In this document: one piece after another, positions 57,901-64,000 of the stretch
Layout of the letters: each line of letters begins with the position of its first letter
Numbering within the stretch: the stretch's first letter is position 1
Source: Guyanagaster necrorhizus
Taxonomy: Eukaryota > Basidiomycota > Agaricomycetes > Agaricales > Physalacriaceae
Assembly: GCF_019112545.1 (NCBI RefSeq)
Contig: NW_025064887.1
Location: forward strand, 447,448-511,447
Direction of reading: 5' to 3'
DNA: 64,000 nt
Translations under genes and position numbers: made by a program
The notes under the pieces: generated by a model
Database searches by the model: none
What the model saw: the letters and a program-made list of their open reading frames with translations, nothing else
What the model was told of the DNA's origin: nothing

Positions 57901-60900
57901 ATGGCTTTGAGAAGGATTCGCGTAATAGCACGTACAAGCACGGCGCTTAATCTTGCGATCTTATCATCATCATTGACCAAGGATATGTCGACGATGGCCA
58001 TCTTTCCTCCGGCGTGTGCTGCTTTCGCTATCTTGGAGCAAATACTGCAGATAGTCAAGGTAAATGTTCTATCAAACACTTGTTTTTGGCGAATCTCAGG
58101 GACTTTCAGGACGTTCAAGTTCGTCGAATCGTCAGCATCTACCGAGTAACGCGTCTAAATCAGTTTTCCAGTCTAACAAAGAAGCTTGTCATCGCCTTGT
58201 CCACAAATGCGCTCGGATTTTGTTCAACATTAACGAACAGATGGAAGGGAGATGGGAATCTGCGTCTCCGTTGCTACTCAAGAATATCAGTCGTTTTCAG
58301 GAGTGCGTCCTGGTACTCATTGCTCAGGAGAATTTGCCTGACTCACTTGTATGCAGGACACTGACCATGATACATGCTTTCATGGTAAAAGAAACGCAGG
58401 CTAAATGGAGCAGCCGCTTGTTACGCAAGAATTCGATTGAAGGCGCATTAAACGATTACTCCGAACTACTGGACGAGGCGTCACAGGCATTTCAGGCATG
58501 TTTCCCACCTATGATTTGTTATGTCAATGACCCCATGGCGTAGATTGCAGCACTCATCAACATTCAGCATACAGTCGAAGTGTCCGCCGCCCAGAAACAG
58601 AATTCTAAGCTCGCTATAGAAGCACAGGGCAGTCGCGCCCTTGAAACCGTCCTTCATATGCCGCAACCTCGCTCGTCGACACCTCCACCATATCACAACA
58701 CCAACAGAGCCGTAACCGAAGAAAGTGTACAAGACGACTTCCAATACGCCTTCGATGACATTGACAACCATGGTGTAAGTGAACAAACAAGCCACATCTT
58801 TCCCCGCATCTCACAACACCTGTCTCTAGTTCCAAAGATATCACAAGTCAGAAGTTCGTTTGAAGGGTTCACTCGGAGCTTCCACTTCCAACGGCTGGTG
58901 GTCAGATGTGAACGATGCACTTGTGTACGGAGAACCTTCGCTCGTCCGAAGGTACGATCAAGGTACCAAGACCGGTGCTGTTAAGGCGAGTATACCGTTT
59001 CTCACTTCATATTTGGCTGCTGGTTAACGTTATTCTTCCCTAGGCATGGATCCATGACGTGAGGATCCTTCAAAATTTATAGCAAGTCCCGGGTTTCCTC
59101 ATGCATATGCAAACTTAGTATGCTGACATCAAGCTGGGATACATATAGCCATCCAAACCTACCCCAAATGATCGGGGTGTCCTCAAATGAGGCTGGGACG
59201 CCGTTCATAGTCTTATCCCATGGTACGAAATAATTTTCAGTGGCGAAAATAGGTGGTGGTAATTCACCGTCTTCAGTCCAATGGAGATCTCCAGAGAATC
59301 TCTTGATCGATTCCCTGAACAAATTCGGCTTAGCTGGATGCATAAACACCGTTCTGCATTTTGTGAGCACTTTACTCCGATGGAAGACCTTCGAATTGAA
59401 TTTATGCCTGTATACATAGTACGCCGACATTTCCGTAAGTCACATCTCCGGTCATGTTCGCTCTACCGCTTTTGATTAATTCTGATCTTATTGATTTTTT
59501 TCTCGTGCGCCTTATAGAACGCCGCCGCATATCTTCAACGACAGCTTGAGCTGACCGACTCGCAAGTACAAGACGTCATTGAGGTCGGGTCGTTCTCACT
59601 CATTATGCGAACAGTTGAGACTCACCATAAACGTGCAGAGTGTAGCCTTTGTAGCAGACGGGGGTAAAAATTTGATCATGGGCCTCCCGCTGCCCAAGGA
59701 AGGCACGTGGGTGACCGCCAGAAATTACAGCTTGGCCGATACTATAGGGTCTGCTGCTATGAAGGTGCGTTTCACTTGGAACTATAAAAGGTCTATGAAA
59801 GTCGAACCGGTTCTTATGACCTCGTATAGTTTTTGCCACCCCGAGGTTCGGTGATACTGAACAGAAACGGGGTGATTGGTGAGTAGTTATTTATTCATAG
59901 TGTGACTGCCAGTCGTTTATGGATGTTGATCCTTAGATAATGACGAGATTATGCGACTCCATCATGTTGCGGCATTGGTCGCGGGGTTTATGCCCAAAGC
60001 ACGAGAGCCTCATGGCCTTCCTGAAAGGACAAGGGCATTGCTGACTGACGTTGGCGAACCTTTGAACGGTCTAATGAAGGGCAAAACGCCTTCACTTCAC
60101 CAGCTGAGATTGTCAAGCTTAGAGGCAGGGACTCACGACCATGCCTGGTGCACAAACCTGGGAGTTCTTCCATGTCGGTTTTCAGTGGGAGACTTTGGAT
60201 ATATTCCTCAACAAACAGGGCTCACGAAGTCGGGTAAATCGTTCAAGGACTTTGTGCTTTTAGGAAACACACTCCGTGGCGACTTTGCCAAGTTCGTTGT
60301 TGAGAGAACATGCCATGGTACTCAATTCTGCTGGAAGGACTTTCCTATGACCCGTCAACCGGTCAGCGCGTTCAGTTTGACAGGTGATATTCAATGGTGA
60401 GGCTTCTTTTTCTCACTAACTAAATGCAATCGCGGTTGAAATCTTCCAGCTGGCCTATAGTAGTACCTCCAGGAGCGCAGATAGACTGTGACATAACCCA
60501 TGAGCAGTCTATAGTCAATACTGCGGACGCTTGGCGCTTTCTCATACAAGAGTCTCGCTCCCTTGCTGAGGAGCTGGGCATACGACCCCATGACCTGATT
60601 CTCAGTCAGTCCATCTATCACGTCCGTTTCGTATTATTCTGACAGTGACCTGTCTAGTCACCCAGACCGGACTATCTAGACACGCCTACGTCAACGACTT
60701 TGCAACCTCTGTCAAGCTTGGACCCTCGCATTGGCGTCCTCAGCCTCTCGGCGTACGACAACTCCCCCGGCCTTTCTTCCCGCATCAACCGCCAGCCATG
60801 GCAACGCCCATGTACTTGCACACTTCTTTTGATGATAACTACGAGCCCTATTGGTCTCATCAGCCTCAGTATATGTCACACGAGCCGCAATCAAAACCGC

Positions 60901-61041
60901 CACCCCTTTCACGAGGATGGACTTCTACGGTCGGATCGTGAGTTTCAATGAATCTGAACGACATGAACACTTATTATTGTCAGGGATACACAATTTGTTT
61001 ATTGGATCCAGCTCCTTCCTGAGGATTTTGATGACGCCTAG
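57901..61041 (+). CDS. MLKL-like protein: four-helix N-terminal domain, pseudokinase-like core, novel C-terminal domain
   Basis: Fifteen exons: 57901-58059, 58172-58495, 58544-58774, 58830-58985, 59044-59081, 59149-59222, 59277-59362, 59420-59434, 59518-59565, 59615-59764, 59830-59878, 59937-60396, 60450-60604, 60658-60937 and 60984-61041, for 760 residues in constant phase. Residues 1-165 are helical (AFAILEQILQIVK, SNKEACHRLVHKCARILFNI, SIEGALNDYSELLDEASQAF), like the MLKL N-terminal/HeLo-type bundle of basidiomycete proteins. Residues about 240-430 read as a kinase fold: Gly loop KGSLGASTSNGWW, then HDVRILQNLYHPNLPQMIG and FIVLSHVQWRSPENLL, but without the VAIK lysine, HRD or DFG. The C-terminal part (EAGTHDHAWCTNL, FCWKDFPMTRQPVSAF, DCDITHEQSIVNTADAWRFL) matches no domain I know. 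Three introns use GC donors. Function is inferred only. Confidence 0.8.
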
Positions 61042-61740
61042 TTCACTTGAGACCGTGCGCTGGTGCCAATCAACTACGGTGACGGGGCAACTTCATAGTC
61101 TACCAATGACGTTGACATTCTTGATTAAGTCGGCAGATGGATCCTCTTACGACGTAATGCGTTTAATGGGGTCTGCGCTGTGAAGTGATCACGTCGATAA
61201 TGTTTCCCCACTGACTGTCACTAGTCAATAAATTGCAATTAACCAACTTGAAGCCTTGTAAAGCTCGACACTGATGTGAACAGCATTCGGGTCAGGATGG
61301 TTTCAATTTCGGTCCCAAGTCGGATAATTCTGTTTGCGTATGTGCTACTGGAGGCCGAAATGCAAAATTTACAGAGTATGGATTGACGCGTAGAGTGTTA
61401 TCCTCAATGTCCGCTCCCCTTGTTCTACTTGTAGAAGACCAAAAATACTCCACTTCAGGTGTAAAGGAAGCCGCCGCAATGTGAGCGACGTTGATTTGGA
61501 TCGATGAGAGGCGAAAAATTGGTCCAAATTTCAACCGGCTTTCAAAATTTCTAAGATCCAGCTGCAGAATGCAGTTTTTAATTCAAGCATTTACTACTAG
61601 AAAATGTAAGCTTTCCGGTGTAGAACCTAACGATTGGGCCTACTGCTTGTGTGTTAAATTTTAAAGCGGCCTGCCAGGGGTGCAAGCCGCAGGCCCCAGA
61701 GCCTTGCGAGTTGCGGCTTAGCAGAAAGCCGAAAAAGCTA
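61042..61740. other. Intergenic region
   Basis: About 700 bp between the MLKL-like gene and the tRNA. No coding or repeat structure is supported. Confidence 0.5.
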
Positions 61741-61827
61741 TGGAGCTACCCAAGATTGAACTGGGGACCTCCAGAAGAGACTATTTAACGATGCAGTCTG
61801 TTGCTCTCCCAACTGAGCTATACCTCC
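61741..61827 (-). tRNA. tRNA-Cys (GCA) with a 14-nt intron
   Basis: Read on the minus strand from 61827: acceptor GGAGGTA, D arm GCTCAGTTGGGAGAGC, anticodon stem ACAGA, loop CT-GCA, then a 14-nt intron after position 37, stem TCTGG, variable AGGTC, T arm CCCAG-TTCAATC-TTGGG and acceptor TAGCTCC plus discriminator A. Two pairs are imperfect (G5 with G68, A27 with G43), and T at position 37 is unusual, so a decayed copy is possible. The internal A and B boxes look intact. Confidence 0.75.
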
Positions 61828-61915
61828 ACATCTCAATTTTTAATATTATAATAATATAGTCCAACCGCAGCACCAACCTCCAAATATACAACGAATAATT
61901 AGGCTAAGCGTGACA

Positions 61916-62774
61916 ATGCAAGTCCCACCCATCATCCAAAAACTGCTCTCCCCCTTCCCCCTTCACACCTACCCTCCAATACTCCCTCCGTGCCAATCCA
62001 ACACACACCCGACACCCTGTCTATGGATTCATCCCCCACACTCGCCCGACGGCGTCCTCAGCTCCGACGTCGAGTGCCTCAAATGGCAAGCCTACCTTGC
62101 TCTGCGAGGCCTTGATCGCATTGGCGTGCGTACCGACGTTGACCCACAAGGTGCTATTGACGGGCAGCTTCCAAATTTGTGGGATGGTGAGAAGTTGTTG
62201 GCGGCGAGGGAGTTGCCTGCCTGGGTGGACATCAAGGCGAACATTGACAGCGATGACGGGCTGGAAGACTACAAAGACGAGGCGTCACGGGATGAGAGTC
62301 GGGCATGGGTCGCGTTGTTGGAGGGATGCGTGCACGCTGCGCTGATCGTCGTTCAACCGACGCCGACGCCGTTCTCCCTGGCGGAAATCAAATCCCGCCC
62401 AATCGAGTCCATCCTCACACCACCCCCGCCCCCACTATCAGGCCTCACATCCCTTTTCCCGCCATTTGGTACACGTATCCCCCGAGAAGCCATCCAGTCG
62501 CGTTACCGCGAGGCTATTGGGGCGCTCTCCGAGAGGCTGGGCACTGACAAGTGGTTCTTGTCGTCCGAGTGCGTTCTCACTGTTTCTTTCCTTCGTAGCG
62601 CTCACGCGTGGTAGGGCCCCAACACCACTCGACGCGCTCGTCTTTGCATATTTGCACTGTATACTGCATTCGAAAGACTCGATGCGCATTGAGGTGACGC
62701 GCAGGGTGAATCTGGTTGCATGGGAGTGGAGGGTGAGAGGACTGGTTAGGGCAGCGTTTATACCGAGGCGGTGA
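61916..62774 (+). CDS. Metaxin/SAM37-like mitochondrial outer-membrane import subunit
   Basis: Exons 61916-62568 and 62615-62774 give 270 residues. The N-terminal thioredoxin-like half has PLHTYPPILPP, LWIHPPHSPDGVLSSDVECL, KWQAYLALRGLDRIGVRTDV and DGQLPNLWDG, the pattern of metaxin/Sam37/Tom37 proteins. A glutathione-transferase-like helical part follows (ESRAWVALLEGCVHAAL), with APTPLDALVFAYLHCILHS near the end. Sam37 works with Sam50 and Sam35 in beta-barrel insertion. The splice GA|GTGCGT...GGTAG is chosen because the nearer acceptor gives an immediate stop. No clear C-terminal membrane helix is seen. Confidence 0.82.
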
Positions 62775-63427
62775 TGTCCGTCCCCAGTATCTAATGATGT
62801 TCCTATAGCTTATCACTTTCTTTGGCTCAGCGAGGTCATTGCGCAATGATATTGGTCCCTACAGTGCAAGGTCCACAAGGTTCTGGCTGTTCTTCCGTCA
62901 TTTCCAGTGAGGTCGACAGGGCAGAGTTTGGAATCACTCACGACATTTCTGTCCCTCTGTGCGATCGTCGTTGACTTCCCACCACAATGTCCACACATTC
63001 TGAGGCCCTCGTTGGTGATGTCAAGAGCTCATGCTTGAAATCTCGGTTGGCACTGATGACAGAGTAGAAAATGACACTACGCATTGTATGAATACGCTTA
63101 TCCTGCCAAATGATCAAGCAAGAGATTCGGACTGAAAGGATCTGCTTCTTATCAATAGCTCTGTACATTTTCTTGGGTAAATATTCAAGTTGAGAGGCCT
63201 GATAGTAAATCGAAAAAAACAAGAGAGCAAATCGTCCTTGGATCAGGAGGTTTACCCCTAACTGGTGCCCAGGTTTCTTGTCGACCTCCATTCATGACTT
63301 TGCTAGATTCAGCACTCGTGTTACCTCGCCTAGCTTACGATTGGCATAAGCCGATCGGCACTGACCCGGGACTCGTATGTAATGACCATGACCTTGACCT
63401 TCCCCAACGCCTGTGTCTTACTACCCC
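62775..63427. other. Intergenic region with an unsupported minus-strand ORF
   Basis: About 650 bp. A 117-codon minus-strand frame (62938-63291) has a hydrophobic patch (ALLFFSIYYQASQLEYL) but no recognised motif or splice support. It may be chance. Confidence 0.4.
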
Positions 63428-64000
63428 ATGGACACCCTCACCACCTACGCCCTCCAAGCAGGCCTCACCGCCCTCCCGCCCCACCTCCCCACCCTCCTCG
63501 CCGCCCTCGCCTTCTTCACCTTCATCCACCTCCTCGTCGCGCCTCTCGCCAGCCATGCCTTCTTCCCCGACACCTACGGCAAGATGGGACAAAGGGCGAG
63601 GAACAACTGGTCAGTCGCCGAGTCGCTCTTTTTTTTCGCGTCTCAAGCTCAAAGGCGCAGGTGCATACACATCGTGTCCCAAGTGCACGTCACGATGGTC
63701 ATCCCGCTCGCTCTGGGATGTCTCAATTTCGAGGCGCTGGACCGGGATCGGGCGTTTGGGTGGGACGACAGGGTGGGGAGGCTGATTGCTATTTCTAGTG
63801 GGTGAGTCCGGTTCCTGCTGTGCCTCTGAAGGAACGGAGGGGTTCTGAGTGAGTTGGGCGAGCAGGTATTTCATTTGGGACACCGTCGATGCCATCGTCA
63901 ACTTTGTCGATATCGGTTTTGTCGTACACGGCCTGGCGTGTTTGGCCATCTATCTTGGGTCCTTCGTACGTCTGTCTGTTTGTGGTTTTTCTTTTTCTTT
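63428..64000 (+). CDS. TLC-domain membrane protein (TMEM56/CLN8-like), cut by the right edge
   Basis: Exons 63428-63609, 63661-63801 and 63866-63965; the next donor GTACGT begins at 63966 and the rest is outside. The product starts MDTLTTYALQAGL, has a first membrane helix (LLAALAFFTFIHLLVAPLA), then YGKMGQRARNNWCIHIVSQVHVTMVIPLAL, DRAFGWDDRVGRLIAIS, SGYFIWDTVDAIVNF and DIGFVVHGLACLAIYLGSF. This is the TLC (TRAM-LAG1-CLN8) pattern seen in fungal TMEM56-like proteins with several ER membrane helices, linked to lipid sensing or ceramide-related functions. Lag1-type ceramide synthases carry a double-His motif; only HxxxQxH (HIVSQVH) is visible here. Function not assigned. Confidence 0.82.

Noticed and set aside
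59231..59233. Nonsense codon making the MLKL-like gene a pseudogene
   Set aside because: It lies inside the 54-nt intron.
59223..59240. Apparent 18-nt mini-intron
   Set aside because: A normal 54-nt intron with the same donor and the acceptor at 59276 restores the family motif VQWRSPE.
1..64000. Transposable elements, CRISPR arrays, bacterial-style operons
   Set aside because: No terminal repeats, transposase or reverse-transcriptase motifs or regularly spaced repeats were seen; the DNA is eukaryotic.

Overview
The window looks like nuclear DNA from an agaricomycete (mushroom-type basidiomycete). Genes sit densely on both strands with short 5' gaps, and most are cut by introns of about 45-60 nt that open with GT or, unusually often, GC and close with AG. 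The gene families also fit: a Lys-N type metalloendopeptidase, a Gti1/Pac2 (WOPR) regulator, a fused alpha-beta tryptophan synthase and fungal GET2 and monopolin subunits. Exon junctions were worked out by hand from reading-frame phase and remembered family motifs. No database search was run.

Left to right: a partial BAHD acyltransferase (-); a secreted Lys-N protease (+); a large CCCH/coiled-coil/RBR ubiquitin ligase (+); a gene-poor stretch; a conserved protein of unknown function (-); mS38/COX24 (-); a dynamin-like GTPase (+); a triple-KH RNA-binding protein (-); an alpha-arrestin (-); BRX1 (-); the SWR1-C subunit VPS72/YL1 (-) divergent from a mitoribosomal protein (+); GET2-like (-); SPC3 (-) divergent from monopolin CSM1/PCS1 (+); ankyrin L-asparaginase (-) divergent from TRP5 (+); ADE4 (-); a WOPR regulator (-); an elongin-A-like protein (+); GID7/WDR26 (-); a serine-rich zinc-knuckle protein (-); VPS54 (-); an orphan-rich stretch; a 760-residue protein with an MLKL-like helical N terminus and a pseudokinase-like core (+); an intron-containing tRNA-Cys (-); a metaxin/SAM37-like protein (+); and a partial TLC-domain membrane protein (+) at the right edge.

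Most genes are housekeeping: amino-acid and purine synthesis (TRP5, ADE4, asparaginase), ribosome and mitoribosome assembly (BRX1, mS38, L51/S25/B8), protein targeting and membrane traffic (SPC3, GET2, VPS54, SAM37, arrestin), chromatin and chromosome segregation (VPS72, CSM1) and ubiquitin ligation (RBR protein, GID7, elongin A). They form no operon-like pathway, but several pairs share short divergent promoters with suggestive sites: MluI boxes between SPC3 and CSM1, and GATA motifs between asparaginase and TRP5.

The most unusual locus is the MLKL-like gene at 57.9-61.0 kb. It has 15 exons, including a 15-nt exon, and three of its introns use GC donors. Its architecture suggests a fungal cell-death or signalling protein.
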